The notes beneath the pieces were generated by a model. It ran no database searches. It saw only the letters and a program-made list of their open reading frames with translations, and was not told the DNA's origin. The translations under genes were made by a program, and so were the position numbers. 64,000 nt of DNA from Linanthus parryae (taxonomy: Eukaryota; Streptophyta; Magnoliopsida; Ericales; Polemoniaceae): NCBI GenBank assembly GCA_023055425.1, contig JALGPY010000015.1, positions 1,734,001 through 1,798,000 of the forward strand, in the 5' to 3' direction. How positions within the stretch are numbered: the first letter of the stretch is position 1; each line of letters opens with the position of its first letter. This document shows positions 37,001 to 46,011 of the stretch, in pieces.

Positions 37001-39021
37001 TGCATTCAAATCATCAATTCAGTAAAGGAGCATGCATTGACTCACCTTGAAAAGTCCTCCTTGGAGAATTGCAAAGAAGAGGCCAGATGTGACAACATTT
37101 GCTGCCTGGTTAGGACCGCCACCCATACCACTCACCAATGAGAACATGGCTCCAGAGCCAAATGCAGCAACCATGCTGCAATAAGTCCGTAATCTCAAAT
37201 CAGTGGAAGAACATTACAAACGCAAAAGATACGAACCTAATTTAGCAATACCAAGTAAATAGATCATAAAGTAATGTTCACAGTTCACACTGAATGCAAA
37301 AACGTGTATCTCATCTAGCTACTCTTAAACTAGACACATCAGTCATGAAGTAAAAAAGAACAGCTTATTGGTTGTGTTGCAGGCAAGATAAACCGCATAA
37401 GAAATTTTACCGTAACAATAAACAATTATAACGTTGTCTGAGATGCACTCCAGACCTCTGAATCCGCTAACCAAACTAAAAACATGCTAGCCCGTTCCGC
37501 TTGGTTTGATGGTCAAATGGTTCAGTTTAGGTCTGTGAAAATCCCAAAACCAACAAATCACTGATGTTTCCTATTTGTTGCCAATCGCTGACACAAGGCC
37601 TACGTTGGTCTGTGTTAGACATTTAAGTGGATTGGATTGTTTATTTTGGTCCAACCTTCATATCAACATCTCCTTGAAGTTTATGATTAAAATGTAGCCA
37701 TAAAAGATGCCAGTTATCATGGGATCAAAAACTACAAAAAGAAGCCCAATTAGTTGGAGAAGAAGAAATTCAATTCAGATACAAATTCTGATACACGGTC
37801 AACCATGCACATGGTTGATAACAGTTGTGGCAGGTTTGTGTCATCAAATGCACGCCTATAGAATGACCTCTTCTCCAACCGTGTATGTATCCTTGAGTGC
37901 TTTGACAGCTTAGTTTTCTTTTGATTTTCTGAAGGATGTGCTATTCCTAAAAACGAGCCCTCGTAGAGAGAACGAAAAGAGGTTATAGATTTCAAGGGAG
38001 AGATTTATCTTGCCGAACTCAAGAGGATGATTTATCTTGCTAAGGAGTCTTAATATTAGTTAGAAGATATCTCAAGAAACAGAAATCTATTTCTACATCA
38101 GCGTTAAAGGAAAAACTGTTCTTAACTTAGAAGGAATAACAGCAGATATGCAAAAATTGAGGACTCCGATACACCTTCAGAGGAATTCGAAACTAGTTTT
38201 GGAAGAGGTATCTTAAATGAAGCGACAAGAACATCAAATAAGCTTTACCTCGACTGCACGTCCTCCTTTCCTCTAATTCTTTTCATGACACAAGCTAAAC
38301 CAGCGTTAACACCAGTCATGACTGCAAAGTTGCGTGCTTGTATGAATGGACCTCCAGATAGGGACTGCAAAATTTAACATTTCTCATTTGTTAAACACCA
38401 ACAAAGTTCCTACATTAACCAGTCTGATTATCCCAAAAAAACTGCATGAGAAAAAGGGTATTGGAATATGAAAAGGAAGCCCTAACTCAACTCCAAGTCG
38501 AACAGTTTAGTCTAACAAAAGTACATCTCACATAAAAAAAACTCAAACACATCAACTAAACCAGCAGAATTCTCTAGTTCATCAAACCCCATCTAACAAA
38601 AACACGATTGGAACAAAACCCAGTATGGAATTGAGACAAAATAACCATTGAGGAACAACAATTAAACTATGATGGCAATACAACAAAATGGAGAACCTAA
38701 AAAAAACAGTATATTCAGGGAGAGGAAGACCTGCGCTTGTTGGAGAGAGGCCATGACTTGGGGATTGTAGGAGGGGGAACCGGGAGGAGGAGGAGGGAGA
38801 GAGGAAGCGACGTCGTTTGTCATAGTACCCATGAAGGCACCTATGGCTGCGCCCTGGGCGGCGCTGGTGATGGTGACGACGGCAGCCTCGACGGGCAAAG
38901 ACTGTTTGGATAACCAAGTCTTGAACCCATTCTCCAATTCCTTGAATTTGGCTTGGAATTGAGCAACAGGGTTCTGGGTCTGCGAAGGGACGAGTTGTTG
39001 CTTCGACATTTCCAATACCAT
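31090..39021 (-). CDS. HP30/Tric-like Tim17/22/23 family protein with SAM-like domain, six exons
   Basis: Minus-strand exons in order: 39021-38731, 38364-38249, 37175-37046, 31513-31365, 31273-31211 and 31117-31090; phases close to 258 residues, near the 261 I recall for Arabidopsis HP30-1. The N-terminus has the signature FKELENGF.TWLSKQSLPVEAA, then glycine-rich membrane segments of the Tim17/22/23 fold (AAQGAAIGAFMGTM; NFAVMTGVNAGLACVMKRIR; AFGSGAMFSLVSG; LFFAILQGGLFK). The C-terminal part from residue 180 on (LGLQNYEKNFKKGLL, PLLTDSALRDVKIPPGPRLL) is a SAM-like domain. Homologues act in the chloroplast inner envelope (HP30, import of proteins without transit peptides) and in mitochondria (Tric1/2, tRNA import). 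Intron 4 uses a GC donor (CAG|GCAAGT). Intron 3 is 5.5 kb and full of transposons. A second in-frame ATG at 39009 is an alternative start. A Pack-MULE ends 212 bp upstream. Confidence 0.94.
31359..31364 (-). promoter_or_regulatory. Non-canonical GC 5' splice site of HP30-like intron 4
   Basis: On the minus strand exon 4 ends ACTGACAG and the intron starts GCAAGTTA. AG|GCAAGT is the consensus of the minor GC-AG class, processed by the U2 spliceosome. The acceptor at 31274-31276 is CAG. Joining here gives LLTDSALRDV, as in HP30 homologues. No GT donor nearby preserves both frame and homology. Confidence 0.88.
32284..33230. mobile_element. Nested MITE-like inverted-repeat elements in HP30-like intron 3
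   Basis: An inner element of about 420 bp runs from 32644 (GGGTGAGTTTGGGAATGC) to 33062 (GCATTCCCAAACTAGCCC, the inverted counterpart) and its arms are rich in CAGCAG/CTGCTG. It sits in older sequence whose two sides (CAACCTAGATTTGGATTTTA on the left, repeated CAAATCCAA-type blocks on the right) look like the arms of another inverted-repeat element. TSDs are not clear, so boundaries of the outer element are approximate. There is no coding capacity. Confidence 0.5.
34892..36170 (-). mobile_element. 5'-truncated LINE with poly(A) and 12-bp TSD
   Basis: The minus-strand insertion ends in a poly(A) tract (poly-T on plus, from 34890) and is flanked by the identical 12-bp repeat TTTCAACTACTT at 34880-34891 and 36171-36182. 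That combination (3' poly(A), TSD, 5' truncation inside the ORF) is the signature of target-primed reverse transcription. Only the last 1.28 kb of the element was copied. It is the innermost of three nested elements in the HP30-like intron. Confidence 0.9.
34936..36170 (-). pseudogene. LINE ORF2 C-terminus: zinc-binding RT tail and RNase H
   Basis: The frame is open from the truncation point at 36170 (reading PPIDRANAPKLVFELFNVDG) to the stop at 34936, so the Met at 36111 is internal and not a real start. The first part has the zf-RVT pattern (FHNRLKIMIWRAVSNCLPIR; CSLCHSEGGDVIHVLLTC). The second part is a plant LINE RNase H (LNCDASYKKGRCAAAFVARN, then AEFRAVEEA, ESDCLWVINS and HCSRELNFAAHHLA). 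Remarkably there is no stop in more than 400 codons, so the insertion is fairly young. It lacks endonuclease and RT catalytic parts and cannot be autonomous. Confidence 0.9.
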
Positions 39022-39477
39022 CAGTGCTGCTTACTGGTTGGTGGGTTTTCTCTCTCTCTCTCTGAGGGATTTATGGGGAGGTATAAACAAGAAGAGATAA
39101 CACTTGAATTTGGAAGATATGACGAAATATTAACTGCGGGTTTGTACCGTTTTGCCCATTTCACCCTATGAGTCCTCGCCAGTTTGTCAAGGAAAAATTA
39201 TCTGACCAAATATGTTTGGGTTAAAGAATGTTGGGTAAAAGACAAAAATCACCCCTTGAGTATGGGGTATATACAAAAAAACCCCTCGTGTTCGGGGATA
39301 TACAGAAACCACCCCTGTGGAGACAAAAAACACCCCCGTCAGTGGATGAACGTTAGACGAAAAACACCCTTCTGTTACAATCAGTAAGTTTGGGGTGCAA
39401 TATGTCTTTTTTATGACTATTTTGCCCCTACTTGTATTTTTTTTGTTCATGTTATGGTGTTCTTGACCTCCACCTCC

Positions 39478-39538
39478 ACCTCCCCCTCCCCCTCCACCAC
39501 CACCACCACCACCACCACCACCACCACCACCACCACAT
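39478..39538 (+). repeat. (CCA)n microsatellite inside the Pack-MULE
   Basis: An almost pure CCA/CAC tract that produces poly-His or poly-Thr frames depending on phase. The long frames at 39432-40173 run through it and owe their length to composition; they are not taken as genes. Confidence 0.95.
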
Positions 39539-39826
39539 CCCCACAGCTAAACTCTCCTTGCTGCCAATTACAAGGCAACAACAACATATCACCCCTGCGA
39601 AAAATCAATCTAACAAAAGCCCTTCAACCAAACCAACCAAGCAAACCTGCAAAAAATTTGCACCCAATCAACCCTCCACTGCCCCCCACAGAAGATCTCA
39701 CCTTCATCACCACGATCATTCACAGTTCACAAGTCGAATCGATGGTGGTGATTTACTCCTGCATTCACTCAATTGTTATCCACATTTTCCATCACCCACT
39801 GTTCCATCACTCACCGGAAGCTCAAC

Positions 39827-40450
39827 ATGCCGGGTCTAGTCTCCGTCAAGACGCCGCCGCTCTGAATCTCCCTCCCGAACGAAACCGACAACCAGATCCG
39901 GTCAAATCCCGACCGATCCGACCCGATTCCGACCAAAACCCCCTCACCCCACACCAAACGCCCACCCTCCCCATCACCGTCCTCTTCACGAGCCAAGCCC
40001 TCGCCGGATCGGAGCTCCGGCAAGAAGAAATCATCCCCGGAGATGGACGAAACTGCCCTCGACAACCCCGATCTGGGCCCATTCCTTCTGAAACTAGCAC
40101 GCGACACCATCGCATCAGGAGACGGACCAATCAGAGCTCTCGACTACGCTCTTCGAGCTTCAAAGTCGTTTGAGCGTTGCACAGTTGAAGGCGAACCTAA
40201 TCTTGACTTGGCCATGAGCTCACACGTGGTGGCGGCGATTTACAGCAGCTTGGGGAGGTTCGAAGAGGCAATTCCGGTGCTGGAGAGGGCTATTTTGGTT
40301 CCTGATTTGTCTAAGGGCTCAGATCACGCCTTGGCTATGTTTTCGGGGTATATGCAGCTTGGGGATACTCATTCCATGCTCGGTCAGCTGGATCGGTCCA
40401 TCGAGTGTTACAAGGAGGGGATGAAGATACGATGGAGGCTTTGGGAGGAA
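39827..40450 (+). pseudogene. Captured N-terminus of a KLCR-type (kinesin light chain-related) TPR protein
   Basis: From the ATG at 39827 the frame reads MPGLVSVKTPP, meets TGA at 39863-39865 (a C-to-T change of an Arg codon would explain it) and stays in the same frame to MDETALDNPDLGPFLLKLAR at 40043. It continues through GDGPIRALDYALRASKSFER, AAIYSSLGRFEEAIPVLERA and MQLGDTHSMLGQLDRSIECY. These are the N-terminal TPR repeats of plant KLCR/CMU proteins, which link cellulose-synthase tracks to microtubules. Similarity ends near 40450 after a one-base shift, well short of the roughly 500-600 residue parent. The upstream Pro/Ser-rich stretch looks like the parent's N-terminal linker. From 40043 an open frame of 172 codons could still be translated. 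Confidence 0.85.
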
Positions 40451-40454
40451 GGCG

Positions 40455-40670
40455 GCGATGGTTATGGGTTCGGAGGCGGCGAGGGTGAGGCAGATCAACG
40501 AAGGGGAATGGGAAGTGGCGGCGATTCTGTTGAAGGCGGAGGCGACGGCGGAGGGGATTAGGGATGTGGCGGAGATGATTGTGGGGAGTGGTGGCGTGGA
40601 GGCGACGAGGTTGAGGGTTGCGGAGAAGTATAATGAGGCGGAGAGGAGAGGGAGCAGGAGGGTGCAGTGA
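40455..40670 (+). pseudogene. Captured C-terminal piece of a stomatin-like (SPFH) protein
   Basis: The frame ending at TGA 40668-40670 reads SEAARVRQINEGEWEVAAIL, then LLKAEATAEGIRDVAEMI and GGVEATRLRVAEKYNEA. This pattern (SEAA, QxN, GExE..AIL.KAEATA.GI, GGVEA..LRVAE.Y) matches the region after the SPFH domain of plant mitochondrial stomatin-like proteins. It lies directly after the KLCR-derived segment in a different frame and same orientation, so the Pack-MULE interior is a chimera of two unrelated genes. The assignment rests on my memory of the family and should be tested. Confidence 0.65.
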
Positions 40671-40989
40671 TGGTAGTGGTGTTGTTAGATCTGGGTTTGG
40701 AAGAGGAGGAGGAGGAGGAGGAGAGAGAGATGAGGGGCTGTTAGGTTAGAAATGAGGGATGAGGAGAAGAAAGGTTTTTATAGCAGTGTATTTTTTCTTG
40801 ATGGTGAGGGTACACTTGTCTTTTTGCCCCTCCGTTAGTAGCCGTTAGTCACCGTTAACTGACAAGGGTGGTCTTTGTATATCCCCGAACACGAGGGGTT
40901 TTTTTGTATATACCCCATACTGAAGGGGTGGTTTTTGTCTTTTACCCAAGAATGTTTTACCCGAACCTACCAAATAATAGTAAGACTTA

Positions 40990-42190
40990 CGATAGGGTTG
41001 AATAGAACCTCTTGAGGGCAATCATGAAACCGATGGATTTTGGAATGAAATGGATCAATGGTGTGATGAGTTGTATATCAACAACTTATAGTATCTATCA
41101 TCAATGGCAAAGTTGAGGGAAAATCGTACCTCATGGGGGATTAAGGCAAGGTTTTCCCTTGTTACCCTACCTCTTCTTGCTTGTCAGCGGGAGTCCTGGA
41201 ATCGTACATAAGCAGTACTAGAAAATACAATCTATGGAGTTGTTGCATCGAGAGGAGAACCAGTGCTCTCCTACCTCTTTTTCATTGATGGCGGCCTTAT
41301 TTTTACAAAAGCAACTGAAAGAGAAATTACAAACTTATTGCTATATTTACATCTTTATGAAGTGGCTTCGGAATAGCAGTTGCATCGTCAAAGGTCTGCA
41401 GTGGTTTTTTCGGGCGACGTCAGCCAGCTGAATAATAGGTACTCAGTATTTTGTGCGGTGTTTCTGTGGTGGATAATCATGACTGCTACCTTGGCTTACC
41501 TACAAAATAAGGTTACTTTTCAGAAAATTATTGAGAGTATATTTTTAAGCTTAAGGTTGGGAAGAGAAAACTTTGTCTGCTACACATAAGAAGTGTTCAT
41601 TAAAGTTGTGGCTCAGGCCATCCCCAACTATGTTATGTCCTGTTTTGACTACCTAAGGAGATTTGTCAGGAGATTGAAAAACTTACCAGATTTTTTTATT
41701 TTTATTTTTTTGTGGGGAGATACATGTGACAAAAGGGTTCTTCATTGGATAGGATGGGATCAGATGAAGAAGCCAGGGGAGGTTCGAGGTACGGGCTTAT
41801 GGATTTTCGGAACTTTAATATTCCCTTGTTAGCAAAATAGGCATGGATGCTTGTCAGCAACCTCACAGCCTTCTGAGTAGAGTTTTACAAACAATGTATT
41901 ACAAATATATATAACGACTTTCTTGGATGTTGAGCCAAAGTCTTAAGTGTCCTATGCTTTTTAAAAGTATTTTGGCGGGCAGAGAATTGCTTAAAGAGGT
42001 TTGATTCGTAGGCTGGGTAATGGATTTAACATCAATCCATTTGCCAATTGCTTGATTCCTAGAGCAAACAGCCTAAAAGTCATAACCCCAAGCCTAGACA
42101 TAGTCACTCTCAGAATATAGAACCCTATTTTTAATGGTCAGTGGAACTTGCATTTGTTACGGACCTATTTCTGGGAGGAGGATGTGGAAG
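40990..42190 (+). pseudogene. Degenerate L1-type LINE fragment (plus strand)
   Basis: Plus-strand matches, in changing frames: FGMKWINGVMSCISTTYSI near 41045, GGLRQGFPLLPYLFLL near 41135 (RT QGDPLSP block), VVAQAIPNYVMSCFDYLRR at 41605-41660 and DKRVLHWIGWDQMKKPGE near 41730-41790. This is the order of the plant LINE RT from motif B to its C-terminal connection. Numerous stops and shifts; no ends seen. The small frames at 41234-41589 and 41593-41832 are parts of it. Confidence 0.75.
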
Positions 42191-42763
42191 CAATCCAGGA
42201 ATTAGTGATTGAAACAGGATATTTCTGAATGTGTTCAATCTAGGATCCCGCACTATTTCTTAGTGTTTGTCAATTCAGGAACAAAACAACTCTTATCATG
42301 TAGTGCATTGTATAAGATTATCATGAATGATCTGAATCTCTTTATTTAGACACGATGTGATGCTAACCCATGTTCTTGTAGACAATTCAAGCTTCTTGAA
42401 TCTAGTCCAGCAAGAACTCATCAGATTTCATCAGTATGTGATCATTGAGTTTCAGGATATTCCTAGATATTCTTGAGTCATCCTTAGGTATAGGATTATT
42501 CATCTACCGCCAATCCATGTGTCTTTGGACTAAACTGTCAACATTTCAAAAGAGAAATGGACCAAAGAGCAGCACTTGCAGGCCACGCACGGATCCCTAG
42601 GGGGGCGTGTGCAGCTAGTGTGGTGGTCAGGTTGAGTTTTGCAGGCTCCTTGTCCTTCTGTCTAACTCGTTTGGCAATTTCAGTCAGTCGGTTATTCTTC
42701 TTAGAGATTCTTTATGATTCTATTCCTTTCTAAGTAAGAGAGTTTAGTTAAGAATATAACATA

Positions 42764-42996
42764 CTCCCTCCGTTCTTCCAGATTCTTCACAAAATTATTT
42801 GAGTATTATTTGGCTTAGCGATTTGGTTGGCAAAACGATGCAAATATTTGGTAAACTTTTCATGGTGTCGTAGAGTAAACATTGCTCTACAATACCACAA
42901 AAGATTACCAAATTCTTGTTTTGTTTTGCCAACCAAATCGCTAGGCCCAAATAATACCCAAATAATTTTATGAAGAATCTGGAGGTACAGAGGGGG
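42764..42996. mobile_element. Stowaway MITE, TSD TA
   Basis: The left end CTCCCTCCGTTCTTCCAGAT is matched inverted by the right end ATCTGGAGGTACAGAGGGGG, with TA on both sides (42762-42763, 42997-42998). The arms of more than 100 bp are almost complementary (AGCGATTTGGTTGGCAAAAC against GTTTTGCCAACCAAATCGCT), so the 233-bp element can fold into one long hairpin. CTCCCTCCG termini with TA are the classic Tc1/mariner-derived Stowaway ends. The high arm identity suggests a young copy. Confidence 0.92.
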
Positions 42997-44311
42997 TATA
43001 GTTTATAAAATAATTTATTTAGTGATAACCATCACAAAAAGATGCATTTTCCTATTCGACTCTTTCATGAGCTTAATCGGTTTTCTATTTAAAATTAATT
43101 TGAAGAGTATCAGTATAAGTCAAAAAGAATATAGAAAGATTATCTTCATGAGAAATTCGGCCATGAGTTATATTTCCTACTCTTATTTTTGTTTGAATTT
43201 ATTTTATTACATTTATACTTTTTCCAAAATTCTTTTAATAGAGATATGGTTTATACTTGATTAATAATCTTTTAATAAATGCTACAAAAATTAATTGAAA
43301 CTTCGATTTCTTTTCTAAGTAAATTGAAATTGATTTTCTAAAAAATTAATTTCTTTTATATTATTTACTTTAGTTATAATTGGAATTAAGAATGAATCTT
43401 ACTTTGTGGAAATTAGTTCTTTTTATAAGCAAAATTCTTTTATTATTAACTAATCATCCTATAAATAAGAGTTATAATTTAAATCAATTTTCATAAGTCT
43501 AGATTCATAATTGATTTTTTCTATGACTCTCTTGCTTGAAAATTAAGTAACTTCTCCTATAAATACAAAATCAGAGTTGAGACAAAATTAAGTTGAAAGC
43601 TTAAGCAGAAGCATTGTTAGGTCAGCCACTCATACACGTGAGAGAGAGAGAGCTATTGAACGTTCGGCCACCAGCACATAAAAGATCCCTGGCCGACGGT
43701 TCAGCTTCCCCCTAGCTGACGGTTCAGCTTCCAAGCTCCGGAACGACGCTTTAGCTTCCCTCAGCTTCGATTCTTCAATCAGAAGTTGTTGAAAACTATT
43801 CTAGGATCAATCCACGTATTTCTGATCTAGTTTTTCATTGAGTCTCTAGATAACTCTTCGTCTATTCATCTAGAACAATCTTCTCTTAGTTTACCTGTGT
43901 CTAAAAAACGAGTTCCTATTTTGTTAGACTAAACAAAGTTCTTAAAGTTAAATTCATAGTTTGGTTTTACATCAGATCTATGTTTTATACTGTCTCTTCT
44001 CTAGATACGTCTCACAGAAACTAAACACTAGGACTGCTCTCTCAAAACTGTTCTAGTGTCTAGGTTTTTTCCAGATCTATTACCCTGGACTTTTATACTT
44101 TTTGCAGTCAAATCTGAAGTTTCGTTTCCCCTCTTTGGGACATGTAAAATCGGTCATAGTGCTTGTCTCCGTGTATCTGTTAAGTCTAGGATTCGTTAGC
44201 GTTTTGTAGAGTATCTTATTCGACATGTGCAGATTGTATCTTTCTTACAGAGTTTTTCACTCACGAACTAAACAGAGATAAAGTTGTTCACTTGACGAAC
44301 TACCAGTGTTA

Positions 44312-44718
44312 GAGCCCGTTTGGTAATGCTTTTGCTTTCTAGAACGCTTATTTTCGAATTCAAAATCAGTATTTTTGTGTTTGGTAAAGTTTTGTTTTTC
44401 TGCTTTCTAGAAAGCTTTTGCTTTCTACGACCTGCTTTTTTGATTGATTTATCGTTTGACATCATTATCTTTTAATAAATATAATAATATTTTATTGTAA
44501 TAGTACTATTTATTATATCATGTCAGAATGGTCGTTTTGACTTAAAAAAAATCTAAATCACTAATTACCAAACACAAAATGTCAAAAGTGTTTTTCCACA
44601 ACAGATTTTATACGGACTTTACAAAACACTTTTTGTGTAGATCTCACAGCAATTTTCTCACAGTGCTTTCTACACGGCAGCTTTCTAAACCGCCACAACA
44701 TTACCAAACTAATCCCTT
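44312..44718. mobile_element. MITE-like inverted-repeat element
   Basis: The left end GAGCCCGTTTGGTAATGCTT is matched by the inverted right end (GGGATTAGTTTGGTAATGTT). Inner arms carry CTTTCTAGAAAGC-type blocks inverted with respect to GCTTTCTA/CAGCTTTCT on the right. About 0.4 kb, non-coding. No certain TSD; termini resemble hAT-like MITEs (inference). Confidence 0.6.
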
Positions 44719-45400
44719 ATTGTGCTATCATCGACTAGATTAAAGCAAGGCTTGAATTAACACAAGTGTGGGTTGCTACACAAGAAGCTGTAGAAACTAG
44801 GTAGACAAAATGTAGTGTGGTGAGTAGCTTGTCCGAGGGACATCTCGTTATCTATCTTGTATCTGACGTTTGGTGCAATATAGCGTCTAGCACTTGTTGG
44901 TGCTAGCAGGTGGAGTTTTACTCATAACTGTCCTTCTCAGGCGGAGAACACAGTGTCTGTTTCCCCATGGTAAATATCTTGTGTGTCGTGTTTTTTCTTT
45001 ACGTATAACTTTTATAACTGCTAGATTAGTTCGATGTTTCAAGTTATACTACTGCGTATATCTTTATGTATACATAGTTCTTGTATTTAGAATATATCTT
45101 ATCTTCCAGTCTTATCTATCATTCAATCTATTGAACTTTCCTGCAAGAACTGTTCCAATTGACTCTACAATTGTAGTCTTCCATTATGTCGTGTAATGTC
45201 ACGTATTGAGGGCGAATAGGAGCTGACACAGTCGTATTCTTCTAGTTTACTGTATGTGCATGTGCTCTCCCCTCATTTTTCAGATATCCCAGTCGTACTA
45301 AGAGTGGATATAGAGGCTTGTGGATGATATAACTCACACGAGGACGAGTGTGTCAACTTATCTATACCAACAATTTGCAGCGAAATACTACTTTACACCT

Positions 45401-46011
45401 AGAGCCAACGAATTAGTCTTGCTTCTTTAACAGGATAGATTATTAACAAATTAATAAAACCTAATCTATTTAAGCAAGAACAAGTGTAAAAATATAATTA
45501 GATGCCAAATATATGTAAAGTGAAACACAAAGTACTGAAAGTTAAAATAAAAGATACCAGACATGAGACATCGAATTTGTGCCTTCGGGAAACCTTCTGT
45601 TTTGAATCACCTCAATGTGATACTCAATGAAATATAAAATCTCAGCTGCTAGCACCAACTTGTGCTAGACAATATATTACTAGAATTCGTATGATAAACT
45701 GAATACAATAGCTATCAAACAGATCAAGACTTACACTACATCCTCGCACGCCTAACTTCTGTAATATCCTTGTAGCACCCCCAATGTTGGTAATCCAAGA
45801 CGCACCTGAATTCAGTTGACATGACAAACACCTGACTCCACACATAGCGTTCACAATAGTAGTACACACCTCGAACTAGAGTGGAACAACTCTTGACAGC
45901 GATCACACTAGCAGGACGCAACTCGAACCAGCGTGTAGTAACAACACAAAACTAATAAGATGAAACGAATAACTTATCAACTTGACATATCTGCACAAAC
46001 CGAATCTAAGA
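45401..46011. other. Non-coding spacer left of the Helitron
   Basis: AT-rich sequence with no supported gene; the minus-strand frames at 45642-45921 have no domain. The sequence appears to resume at 49051 after the Helitron. The motif CTAGCAC...GTGCTAG occurs near 44890 and, inverted, near 45650. Confidence 0.35.

Larger units (their letters stand above)
39233..40947 (+). mobile_element. Pack-MULE with captured gene fragments, 9-bp TSD
   Basis: Long terminal inverted repeats of some 90 bp: the left begins GGGTAAAAGACAAAAATCAC and the right, reverse complemented, begins GGGTAAAAGACAAAAACCAC; both continue through CCCCT, AGTATGGGGTATATAC, AAAAAAACCCCTCGTG and TTCGGGGATATACA. They are flanked by the identical 9-bp repeat AAGAATGTT (39224-39232, 40948-40956), the Mutator hallmark. 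No MURA-type transposase is present. The interior holds a (CCA)n tract and pieces of two host genes in the same orientation. It inserted 212 bp upstream of the HP30-like start codon. The near-identity of the TIRs suggests a recent insertion. Confidence 0.93.
42200..45400. other. LTR-like repeat region without recognisable coding sequence
   Basis: AT-rich, non-coding sequence. The 43560-43900 part has a GAGAGAGAGAG tract, a GGCCGACGGTTCAGCTTC repeat (twice) and GGATCAATCCACG, a layout reminiscent of the R-U5 part of the copia LTRs at 17680 and 23596, but I find no primer-binding site or coding domain with it. Two MITEs are embedded (42764-42996 and 44312-44718). The frames at 43022, 44268 and 44894 are not supported. 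Confidence 0.4.

Noticed and set aside
39454..40173. 239-codon ORF through the CCA repeat
   Set aside because: Poly-Thr from a microsatellite followed by the wrong frame of the KLCR-derived segment; the KLCR frame is a different one.
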